Source: Apostichopus parvimensis (taxonomy: Eukaryota; Echinodermata; Holothuroidea; Aspidochirotida; Stichopodidae). From it: DNA of 30,114 nucleotides. The position numbers and the translations under genes were made by a program. The stretch lies in NCBI GenBank assembly GCA_000934455.1, contig KN883426.1:81735-111848 (forward strand), read 5' to 3'. Shown here one piece after another: positions 10,867 through 19,579 of this stretch; position 1 is the stretch's first letter, and each line of letters starts with the position of its first letter. The notes beneath the pieces were generated by a model. That model searched no databases. It was not told where the DNA came from and was given only the letters and a program-made list of their open reading frames with translations.

Positions 10867-13800
10867 GGTCTTGCATAAACCTGATAGGAAGTCACTAAAT
10901 GTTCAAAGTACTAGATATATATTGTGTGTTTTCAGCATTTATGTCAATATTTTGCTTTTCATTTCCCTACTGAAATGTGACATTTTTTATTTTGGTTGTT
11001 ACTTTATAAAGGAGGTTTTGTAATACAGTATGCCATTAGGGTAGAATTGAACATTTTGAATCATTCATATACCTACCTTTACTACCCCTTTTAGTGTCGT
11101 ATAATCTTTCAATGAAAGGAGGGAAGGACATTGCAAAAACTCAAGGAATTATGTACCAAATTTTCATGCTGTTAGACATCAAACATGAGATGTGTTTGCA
11201 TTTGAATATTTGATAGGACATTTGATGTGACCAGTTCTGTCCAAAATAACCTATAATTTAAAAGAAAATGTGGGCGGGAAAATGGGAAGATTGGTTTTCA
11301 TTATTTGTTCATTTTCAGTGCTAAATATTCAAATCCTATCATGATTTCATCACAGCACTTCAAATTATGCACGGTGCCTGGGTAGAAAACAAAAGGCAAA
11401 CCTAACCCCATTTGTGTCATCACAGCAGTTTTATTACAACAATATTTAGTCAGTACTGTTCAACCAGAGAAATGCTACTATCTGCTCCCTGACCTGAGAA
11501 GGGCTTAACCATATGCGAATAAAGTATGATTTATTACTCGTCCTCGTCGCCCAGCTTAGGAAAAATTACTTTTAAAATGTGATTATCTAGACCAGTATAG
11601 AAATTCTTTTTTGTCTCATTTCTGTACCCAGTGGCAGTCGTTTTCTTTGTTCGTATTGTAATCATACCATCGGAGATCAACATGTGAACAGCGGGTTTGC
11701 TTGTACAGTACCACGTTGAAAACATAAAACTATGTTGAAGTTATTTTTTACAGAACACCCTGTGGTCCCTTTATCTAGTTTATTTTAACGTAGATAAACC
11801 CATTAAGTGGACGGATTCAGCTTCATCTATAGAGTGGCTGGTGTTACTTATTGTACGTTTGTACATGGAGCAGTAACAGTGTATCTATATATACCGAAGC
11901 AGTTACCAGTAGGATAAAATCGATGTTTTAGACGACCGTTCCATCAGAGTGGCTGGTGTTACTTACAGTATTGTACCGTTGTACATGGAGTAGTAACAGT
12001 ATATATATACCGAAGCAGTTATTAGTAGGATAAAATCGATCGCAGACCTTATCACTGACGACATTTTGAAAACTGTATCTAAGTTACATGTTAGTTGGCG
12101 GTATGGTTCGGTTACATCTCTCTGTGTTGTTCATTCCTTTGACAGAGGTGAGAGAGAACATGTGCCAGATTGCTTGCACCAGAGAGTATGACCCCGTATG
12201 TGGCACGGACAACGTCACATACGCCACCTCCTGCATGTTGGGGTTCGTTACGTGTACCCGCAACCAACCGTGGATCAGAGAGGCTTACAAAGGGCAATGC
12301 AAAGAGAAGCCAGGTTTGCCATTTTTATTTCAAGAAACAAAATGAAATATAAATTTATGTTACAAAAATGTAAACAAAATTTCCGAAACCAAGGGTGTCT
12401 TTAATAACAAAGTCCGATGTTATCGAAAGCTAAACACCTTTTCGTATGTCAGTTTTATGGCCGGTATTTTTACATAATTTATCAGTAACATGTCGCGCTT
12501 GGGTGTCATTCATGTATTGAGCAAGAATTCCGTTCACAGAGCACAATGTTAGGGTCTAAAGTCTAAAGTTAATGCGTTATGTCGGATGAAGTAAATGTCG
12601 CGATTCCTTGAGATTGTGACCACCCTGACCTGGCCTTGTCATCAGAATGATGTGGTGGCAAGTTGTCTTGAGGGGTAGTTACTAACAGTTTGTGATAAAT
12701 TCTTTAATTTTTTAGGTAAAATGTGTTATTAAAAAAAAAAAAAAATTAAAAAGAGTTTATAATTTAACTCCCTTCTTGATGATCTAGATGATAACCATGG
12801 TAAGTTAAATGCTCTGACAAAGATGTTCTTCTCGTTTATCAATCTTTACAGAGCCTTGCCAAGTGGAAGCAGGTGGCACAGGGCCATGTGAAAGTGACCT
12901 TATGAAGTATGAAGAACAGGCCCTAATTGGCGCAAAGCGCCCTCAGTGTGACGACAAAGGATTCTACTTGCCCAAACAGTGCCACGGTTCTACAGGTAGG
13001 TGAACGAATAAACCAAAATTCATCTTTCTCTTCGATGTCGTTTTAGAGAAAAGGTATTCCAGGGGCAGGTGATGCTACACTGAAAAGATTAAAAGGATAT
13101 TCAACATTGCCAAGTGAATAATCCATTTTTCTAACATGGTCCTGAATGTAGACATTTTTTATAATCTTGATCTTACTGTGTAGTTTTAATGTGAAGGCAG
13201 ATGTATGTGCATTGCTGAATGGAATGTGCATTACAGACTAAAATGTGCATTACAGTACAGACTAGAATGTGCATTATGGACTAGAATGTACATTACAGTA
13301 CAGACTAGAATGTACAGTACAGACAAATATGTGCATTACAGACTAGAATGTGCATTACAGACTAAAATGTGCATTACAGACTAGAATGTGCATAAAAGTA
13401 CAGACTAGAATGTACATTATAGACTATAATGTGCATTACAGACTAGAATGTGCATTACAGACTATAATTTCCGATACAGACTAGAATGTGCATTACAGAC
13501 TAGAATGTGCATTACAGACTAGAATGTACATGACAGACTGGAGTGTGCATTGCAGACTAAATGTGCATTACAGACTAGAATGTACATTACAGACTAGATA
13601 TGCATTACAGACTAGCATGTGCATTACAGACTAGAATGTGCATTACAGACTAGAATGTGCATTACAGACTTAAATGTGCATTACAGACTAGAATGTACTG
13701 TACATTACAGACTAGAATGTACATTACAGACTAAATGTATTACAGTACAGACTAGAATGTACATTATAGACTAGAATGTGCATTACAGACTAGAATGTGC

Positions 13801-16800
13801 ATTACAGACTAGAATGTGCATTACAGACTACGTAACTGAACAGTACAGACTAAATGTATTTCAGTACAGACTAGAATGTGCATTACAGACTAGAATGTGC
13901 ATTACAGACTGTAATGTGCATTGCAGACTTAAATGTGCATTACAGGCTAGAATGTGCATTCCAGATTAGAATGTGCATTACAGACTAAAATGTACTGTAC
14001 ATTACAGACTAGAATGTACATTACAGACTAAATGTATTACAGTACAGACTAGCATGTACATTACAGACTGTAATGTGCATTACAGACTAGAATGTGCATT
14101 ACAGACTAAAATGTGCATGCAAAAATGATGAACACACATAGCAGTGGAGACTTGGGTGTACTCTCATAGGAGGGGAACTGTTAGTGGAGACACCATCAAA
14201 TCTTTGGGAAGGCATTAGGGCATAGTTGAGCATTCAAAATCTAGTACAGCAGGCTTGGGTGTACTCTCATAGGAGGGAAACTGTTAATGGAGACACCATC
14301 ATATCTTTGGGGAGGTATTAGGGCATAGTTGAGCATTCAAAATCTAGTACAGCAGTCTTGAAGCCTCTGAATTTCTGTCAGTTATTAAATATATACTGCA
14401 CTACAGTTCTCTTGTACAAAAGTACCATACTGTACATCTGTAGCAATTTGGCACAGCATATTCATCATGCAATACTGTATATAAATTATTCCCTGAAATT
14501 AATAATCCGGTGATGCGCTCTTGAAATCTGAGAATAAAATATGAATTTATTGCAATTAGCAGATATCGTCCTGAATATTTAAAGGAATTCCCTAATGCGT
14601 TTGACCAAAGAAGTGCTTTGTATTTACATTTGTTAAACCTGTGGCTTAGTGGAATAATATGCCTTGTTGGGCTTAACCAGGATCACGCCATTGAAAGTTC
14701 TGTTTAAACGATGTGTCGTGAATTAATGATAGACACTCAGATATTTGCATAAAATTTTTTTTCACTAATACCAACATATATCAAACATATTTCACACTTG
14801 TTGGACTTTTTCCTTCCAACCATTCATTGCTTCATGATGAAATGTAAATTTGAAGTCACAGACCAGTCATGTTTTGACCTCCGGTAGTATCAAACCATTA
14901 TACTTAAAAACATTGCTTGATTTTGTGCTACATTGCCATTTCCACAAATCCAGTGGTACACTCCTCATCCAGGCTGCAAACTCAATTTCTTTAATATTGT
15001 CTATGAAAATTGCACCAGGGAAAATGAATTAATAGCATAAACTTTCTTAATTTATCAGGATTTTTTTTGTTTAGAAAATTGGTAGCTTTAGTACTTTAAT
15101 GCCAGTCCGATAGCCGTAATTGTGTCTGTATTTCTTCTTGTCTTATTTAATTGTTTTCATACAGCTGTTTCACTCTTGAGTCTACTGTATCTAGAACCAA
15201 CAAAGTGACCCTTCAAAGCATGCCATTATAACCATGCACAAAACCTATGTCTATCATGACCGTTTAAATCATCCCTGTCTGGTTTTACAGGTTCCCAGTA
15301 CAATCACATTATATTGATGGGTTTACTTTTCCACATGGACTTTAACAGCACTTCCACAAAAAAAGAAAAAAAAATTTACCAATTAAAGTTTCGTTCATCA
15401 AGTTAAAAATGACACAGACTTGTATGCAAACACCACTGGTCTGTCAGATTTCCATAGTATGCCTCTAAAAATTAGGCTTGAGTACATGCCTAACATTGCA
15501 TTATTACAGCTGAACACTGACCTCGTGATTCGACACTTAAATATAAGAGTAGACCTACCACACTTTCAAAGCTGGTGTATTGGACCTAGTCTGCTTTGCA
15601 TATAAGAATCTGGGCTGATGCTGTATAGCCTATATTATCTTTACCTGTTGAGGATTATTATCAGGTCATTGGACAAGATAGTAAATTTTCATAGAGTTTA
15701 TCAACAAACTTTTCAATGGTAAATGGACTGAATCTGTTTTGACTGGGGAAAATGTAGCGTTTATTATGTGGAGTAGAGTGTCAGTATTAGCCAAAACAGA
15801 TACCGGTATACGCGCTGACGAATATTGGTGTTATCAGATATACCGGAAATTTTCGCGGAACGGCTACTTCAAGCGTTAACTGTACTATCAAACACTAACA
15901 TGAACCTATGGACACTAGCCTAGCCTACAAATGTATTTGCAATTTTAGTACAACTTTCTCATCTCTGTTTTGCTTTTGCAACCACTTATTTAAAGATTTG
16001 ACTAAAATGAAAATAAAGTACGAAAATTCAATGTTGTTTACGTGTCTTTCATTTCAACGCAAAAGTACAGTTCAGTACACTACGGGGACCAGTCCAACCA
16101 CAAACAGTACAGTAGCATATATTCGGTATGGGAATTACCAGGTAATTGAGTATATGAATAAACCTATTGCGCCGAATCCGTTGCTTCCCCAAAAGAACTT
16201 GTTAGAGCATTTGACAAACTACATGCGTGAAATGGAACTTGTGAGAACCATTTGGCGGGAAACTGTACTTGCAAGTACGGCAGAACTATGCTGAAGTTTT
16301 AACGCAATTAGCCGTAGCAAAGTGTGGGTATTATTATACAACGTGATTGGGGAATGACTTTAATTTGGCAAGTAGCTGTCTGTAAAAAAGAACTTTGGGG
16401 AATTCCTATCTTTGAAATGGTATCCTGAAATGTAAAGCGAGTGACATCTTAGAACCCCGAAAGCTCCGTGGCATTGTGAAAGTAGTGAGATAGAGACCAA
16501 ATGATTCCATCAATTAATTTAGTATGGATTGTTTTAAAACTTAAATAAAACGTTAAGATTTCTCTGACAGTAGGTACAGAAAGCTGGGCATGCAAAAATG
16601 TCTGTATTTTACTCGCATGTCTTAGACCTGCTCCAAGCACGTTACCAGCTCAGGTTTCTCTTAGACCGCATTGCATCGCTAACAGAAAGTTGACAGTAAA
16701 TATCATCAAAAAAAAAAAAAATAAACAAAAAGTCCTGGTTTTTTTGTCCCTTACAGGTTCTTGTTGGTGCGCGGATTGCATGGGAAACGAGATACCATCT

Positions 16801-16854
16801 CCTGACGAGGAGGGAGTTAGTGATGAGAAGTGTCAGGAGCTGAGAGAGAATTAA
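3790..16854 (+). CDS. Secreted WAP-Kazal-thyroglobulin type-1 protein (six spliced exons)
   Basis: Spliced coding exons are 3790-3825, 6176-6200, 7063-7212, 12146-12313, 12852-12995 and 16757-16854: 621 nt, 206 residues. The order is a signal peptide (about 1-17, MKVLALLVVLMW start), a WAP four-disulfide core with all eight cysteines (C27-C65), a Kazal domain with six cysteines (C77-C122) and the C-x6-Y-x3-C signature, and a thyroglobulin type-1 domain (about C139-C200) with PQC, a QC and CWC motifs. These families usually inhibit extracellular proteases: Kazal acts on serine proteases, Tg1 often on cysteine proteases, WAP variously. The residue at the Kazal P1 position is Arg83, which suggests a trypsin-like target (inference). 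Junctions after exons 2-5 are all phase 1, as in shuffled modules. The Tg1 module has extra cysteines C129 and C182. I do not recognise a named orthologue with this exact architecture. The ATG has A at -3 and begins a good signal peptide. Confidence 0.93.
3826..6175 (+). other. Inhibitor gene intron 1 (2350 bp)
   Basis: GTGAGT to CATAG. It contains a short GT/CT-rich stretch near 5126-5160 and a pair of TATTTCC palindrome clusters near 5277-5340 and 5695-5735. Open frames of 96 and 104 codons (5341-5631, 5628-5942) match nothing I know. Otherwise AT-rich with no supported gene. Confidence 0.8.
6176..6200 (+). CDS. Inhibitor gene exon 2 (25-nt microexon)
   Basis: Acceptor TTTTCATCATAG, then 25 nt encoding VGVHGAEK plus one base, then donor GTAAGT. 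It supplies the end of the signal peptide and the likely cleavage site around VHG|A. It changes phase from 0 to 1. Without it, exon 1 would not join exon 3 in frame, which supports this tiny exon. Confidence 0.85.
6201..7062 (+). other. Inhibitor gene intron 2 (862 bp)
   Basis: GTAAGT to CTCAG. AT-rich, with no repeat or extra exon that I can support. Confidence 0.8.
7063..7212 (+). CDS. Inhibitor gene exon 3 (WAP four-disulfide core)
   Basis: 150 nt, phase 1 to phase 1, with donor GTGAGT. It encodes residues 21-70 with eight cysteines: RCP, KCTKPC, SDC, KCC, DC and EC. The DSDCSGTLKCC block is the WAP signature. One exon is one complete module. Confidence 0.95.
7235..7293. repeat. AT dinucleotide microsatellite
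   Basis: Almost uninterrupted AT alternation, broken by one AG and a few AC steps. It begins about 22 bp after the exon 3 donor site. Confidence 0.95.
8254..8374 (+). other. Candidate alternative 3' terminal exon with poly(A) signal
   Basis: A pyrimidine-rich run ending TTCTTCAAG precedes 8254. In the phase left by exon 3, this reads G-RTVIGHTIDCTTDNMATAH and stops at TAA 8313-8315. AATAAA follows at 8369-8374, with a T/GT-rich stretch at 8398-8430. Use of this exon would make a WAP-only secreted protein of about 90 residues. It could be chance; only transcripts would decide. Confidence 0.3.
9667..9843. repeat. 34-bp perfect inverted repeat with 109-bp loop
   Basis: The left arm (9667-9700, from TGTTTTCCAGTG) is the exact reverse complement of the right arm (9810-9843, ending CACTGGAAAACA). 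The arms enclose 109 bp of unrelated sequence. No target-site duplication is evident, so it may be a MITE-like element, a hairpin transcript source or a chance inversion. Confidence 0.9.
9944..9992. repeat. GCAC/AC microsatellite
   Basis: ACGCACGCACGC-type tetranucleotide array passing into AC repeats, within intron 3. Confidence 0.92.
10836..10865. repeat. T9G21 homopolymer junction
   Basis: Nine T followed by 21 G on the transcribed gene's sense strand, inside intron 3. The G run could form a quadruplex. Its exact length is prone to sequencing error. Confidence 0.85.
11831..12040. repeat. Short direct duplication (about 95 bp, two copies)
   Basis: Copies at 11831-11924 and 11946-12040 run from AGAGTGGCTGGTGTTACTTA to GGATAAAATCGAT. 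They differ by small substitutions and indels and are separated by 21 bp. They end about 105 bp before the Kazal exon. Confidence 0.92.
12146..12313 (+). CDS. Inhibitor gene exon 4 (Kazal domain)
   Basis: 168 nt, phase 1 to phase 1. It encodes residues 71-126. Cysteine spacing is C-x3-C-x7-C-x10-C-x6-C-x14-C, closest to the agrin/follistatin-like Kazal subgroup. The second cysteine is followed by Thr-Arg-Glu, placing Arg83 at P1. The acceptor is TTTGACAG; the donor CCAG|GTTTGC has a weak +3 to +6 context. Confidence 0.95.
12314..12851 (+). other. Inhibitor gene intron 4 (538 bp)
   Basis: GTTTGC to TTTACAG. Contains an A-rich stretch near 12731-12752. No other feature seen. Confidence 0.8.
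12852..12995 (+). CDS. Inhibitor gene exon 5 (thyroglobulin type-1, first part)
   Basis: 144 nt, phase 1 to phase 1, with donor GTAGGT. It encodes residues 127-174 with PCQ, GPC, the RPQCDDKGFYLPKQC block and part of the link to CWC. C139 fits the first canonical Tg1 cysteine; C129 is extra. Confidence 0.93.
13221..14119. repeat. 19-bp minisatellite, about 45 units
   Basis: Unit close to GACTAGAATGTGCATTACA, with variants carrying GTACATTACA and short inserts such as AGTACAG. A longer variant block repeats within it about 297 bp apart (near 13694 and 13991), so the array has some higher-order structure. Open frames inside it, for example 13778-13969, are products of the repeat. Confidence 0.95.
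14151..14356. repeat. 103-bp tandem duplication
   Basis: Two head-to-tail copies, 14151-14253 and 14254-14356, each starting CTTGGGTGTACTCTCATAGG (second copy offset by 103 bp) and ending near AATCTAGTACAGCAG. A few substitutions separate them. The array lies just after the minisatellite. Confidence 0.92.
16757..16854 (+). CDS. Inhibitor gene exon 6 (end of thyroglobulin type-1, stop)
   Basis: Acceptor CCCTTACAG, then residues 175-206: GSCWCADCMGNEIP, an acidic PDEEG loop, DEKC and a short tail ending LREN, with TAA at 16852-16854. CWC is the Tg1 hallmark; the usual CWCV is CWCA here. C182 of CADC is an extra cysteine and a candidate partner for C129. Confidence 0.94.
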
Positions 16855-17098
16855 AAGCAAACAAAAGTTTAAACAACAGAGCTTTTTCTGGCTAGATGTG
16901 ATGCAACATTCAAGTCTAAGAAAGTCGCAAGTTTAGTAGTATAAAAGTGAAATATATCTATTTAGTTAACACTGCATCTGTTTTGTGTTTATTTTTGCAA
17001 AGCTGCCAACTAACAAAATTTTATTAAACTATAAGATATTACAAATATAATAAGAAGTGAAAACTAATATTTCTGTGAGAAAATGGAAAGAAGAAGAC

Positions 17099-17108
17099 AA
17101 TAAATAAA
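17099..17108 (+). terminator. Poly(A) signals of the inhibitor gene
   Basis: Two overlapping AATAAA hexamers (17099-17104 and 17103-17108), about 245 bp after the stop codon, followed by a T-rich tract at 17160-17200. This would give a 3' UTR of about 260-270 nt. Confidence 0.55.
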
Positions 17109-19172
17109 ACAGCAGAAATATCAACCAGATTGACATCAACTCAGTTAGACCATCGTAAACTTTGTTTTCTTTTTCTTTTCTTTTTTCTTTTCCCCCCCTC
17201 TCATTTCTTTGTTCCTCTGTGCTGAGTTAAAAATTTCTTTGAATTCTGACATTTTCAGAATTTTCATTTTTCACTGCTTTTATTTGCACCTTTTCTAGAT
17301 TTTCATTCCATGTTTGTGTTTTGGGTTTTCCACGATGTTGACACAAAGTATTTTACCGAAATATATTTATTTTATTACTTTTCACTATTCACTGTAAAGA
17401 TGTTTTACTTGCATATGGAGGACAACAAACATCTCACTGAGACAAAGATTTGACATTTTTAGTTAATTTTTTTTTTTTCATTTTGGTCAGCAACCTGTTT
17501 CATACCATGGTTTTCTGTAAAGCCCATTTTTTATTGGTTTATTTTTTGTGTTGTCGTCACTATAGCATTAATAAGTGACTCGACAATCGCATTCTAAAAC
17601 ATTTGCAGAACAAATTTATTTTCATACTAGTTGCGAAGAAAAGATATTTTTGAAGTAAACTCATAATTTATTTATAATAAGGTGTTGAACACTACAGCGT
17701 TTTGGTTTAATAAAAAAGTGAAATTGCTTGAATTGCATTCAAAAGTTTTGCTCGTGTTTCATTTGAAGAAATCATTGGAATAGAAAGATTCAAGGTACAG
17801 TCTTATCTCTTTGTGAAGGAGAATGCCCAAACTTCTTAAAGTAACTCTCAGATGTGATAAATTTCCTTTAGCAAATCCAACAAACTTATTTTACTACAAC
17901 AAGAAGACTTTGTCCATGTCCAAGCTGTGACAGTGTCAACCAAGCTTACAACAATGGCTTTGATCTTTAGATTGTTTTAATGTACTTTTTTGGTTAATTT
18001 GTCAGGTTGCTTTTGATTGTAATGGCCAGTAAGCAATGCCTCTGTGGTTTAGTGTAAGTGTCGTGACATACCAGGAATATCTATGCATGCTATGTAGCCT
18101 TTTAAAAAGTGAACTTAAATTACTCCTCCTTCTTAATTAATTAAATCTTTTGCATAGGTTTTTTTTTTAATTAAAATTCATATAAAGTTATAGAAGAGAA
18201 TGGTTATTGGATTTGGAACACTTTACATTCTCCATTGAACCTCTTAGAGGTGACATTTCCCTTTATCTTGCGAAGGTTTACCTAAAGCATTTGTCCGAAG
18301 AGTAGCCTACCCAGTAAGAAGGCTGTCTGTACTTCAGAGTTTTGTTCAAGCTGGAGAGTTGGTGGGGTGGGGGGAGCATGCAGGAGGGGGTGTGTGGAGT
18401 AAGGAAAGTGGAATTGAAGCATAAAATTTGAAATTGTGTAAACAACCGTTTAGTGCTTACTATCGTGAGAATGAAAAATTGTAACTGAACCACAAACTCT
18501 AGATGTATTTCGAATCCATCTCAGTGCTCAATGGCTGAATCATTTTGTGTTACTTTCCAGTCCCCTCTCCATCCACCCTCCACCCCCACTCAATATTGAA
18601 ATTTGTGATTTTTTGTAATTTCTTATGTGCATCCTAAAGATGAAGGAGGTTAGTCAAAGACAAAATGGGAAGTAATGATAAACAATGAATGTATAAGTAT
18701 CAGAAGTTCTTTGTGATAAATGAGAGGATTAAGAGATGGAGAGGATGAAGAGACGAAAGTCTCCTTGAGAAATATATAATGGGTTTTGAACTTGCGCAAA
18801 TAATTACACCAGGTTCATCATGTAGACAATCAAAGGCATATCGCGTTTCACTCCAACAGCATTATCTCTTGAAGCAGGATGACAAACCTCTTAGGATTTG
18901 TGAAAGAATATTTTTCTGAAATTTTTCATGATATGCAAAGAGGTAATAAATAGTCAAATACTAAATACCCGAAGACATGTATTTTGCATAAAATAAGCAT
19001 AAAAAGTCATTGAAGTATATCAAAATAATGTATGTCTAAATGTTAAATGTAGTATCCACACACTTTGTAAGGCATGAATAAATTGAATGGAGCTTATCAC
19101 ATCTTTGACTTTATGCTGTTCTTTTGTTGATGTATACTGGATTTAACCAAATGTAGAAGTTGAAGGCTCTGC
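17109..19172. other. Intergenic AT-rich sequence
   Basis: No coding exon, RNA gene or mobile element that I can support. Several T-rich homopolymers and one G-rich patch near 18361-18402 are present. Confidence 0.6.
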
Positions 19173-19180
19173 TTCTTCAA

Positions 19181-19571
19181 CAGTGGCGGAGGGTCTATAC
19201 AGTCAGAGGGGGCAGATGCCCCCCCCCCCCCGACGAACTCAAATGGACTGCTGGCGCCCTTTTCAGCTTTTTACCACTTTTTACTTATTTGCGATTATTG
19301 ACTTTTTTATTGCGCCCTCAAATACCTATTGACATTTGTAACATTTTGTTGGTGTAATTTTCTGACAAAATGGCGATGACACCTATTTATTCTTCGTTTA
19401 TCTGCAAATTAGCAAGGCCCGGAAAGGGTCATTTCCGGCGATCTTTACTCAAAAAATTTCTGTACGCTCCGCGCCAACCTGTGGTGGCGCTCCGCTTAGA
19501 TAGTGTCGAAAGCACCCCTACAGACCATTCTCGCCCCCCTCCCCTGACCAATACCCTTAGCCCCACTACTG
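19181..19571 (-). mobile_element. hAT-type MITE, copy 3 (inverted)
   Basis: 391-bp element homologous over its whole length to the reverse complement of copies 1 and 2. It is flanked by its own 8-bp direct repeat TTCTTCAA (19173-19180 and 19572-19579). It begins CAGTGGCGGAG and ends CACTACTG, so one tip is mutated. A run of 13 C (19219-19231) corresponds to the G run of the other copies. The different flank shows an independent insertion. Confidence 0.92.
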
Positions 19572-19579
19572 TTCTTCAA

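Larger units (their letters stand above)
7213..12145 (+). other. Inhibitor gene intron 3 (4933 bp)
   Basis: GTGAGT to GACAG. It contains an AT microsatellite 25 bp after the donor, a possible alternative terminal exon (8254-8374), a 34-bp inverted repeat (9667-9843), a GCAC microsatellite (9944-9992), a T9G21 tract (10836-10865) and a 94/95-bp duplication (11831-12040). These are listed separately. No independent gene is supported. Confidence 0.8.
12996..16756 (+). other. Inhibitor gene intron 5 (3761 bp)
   Basis: GTAGGT to CTTACAG. It splits the Tg1 domain between the QC and CWC motifs. It holds the 19-bp minisatellite (13221-14119) and the 103-bp tandem duplication (14151-14356). A 128-codon open frame at 15908-16294 resembles no family I know and is not called. 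Confidence 0.8.

Noticed and set aside
13778-13969. Repetitive cysteine-containing open frame
   Set aside because: Pure translation of the 19-bp minisatellite.
13221-14119. Could the regularly repeated array be a CRISPR?
   Set aside because: The units are head-to-tail with no unique spacers, and the locus is an intron of an animal gene.
14641-14705. tRNA-like stretch GTGGCTTAGTGG
   Set aside because: An A-box-like match only. No B box GGTTCGA and no acceptor pairing.
15908-16294. 128-codon plus-strand open frame inside intron 5 of the inhibitor gene
   Set aside because: It is one of the longest open frames in the window but shows no recognisable motif and no splice partners or promoter. 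Chance frames of this length are expected in 30 kb of AT-rich DNA.
18040-18085. Second tRNA-like stretch (GTGGTTTAGTGTAAGTG)
   Set aside because: No B box downstream and no cloverleaf that I can draw.
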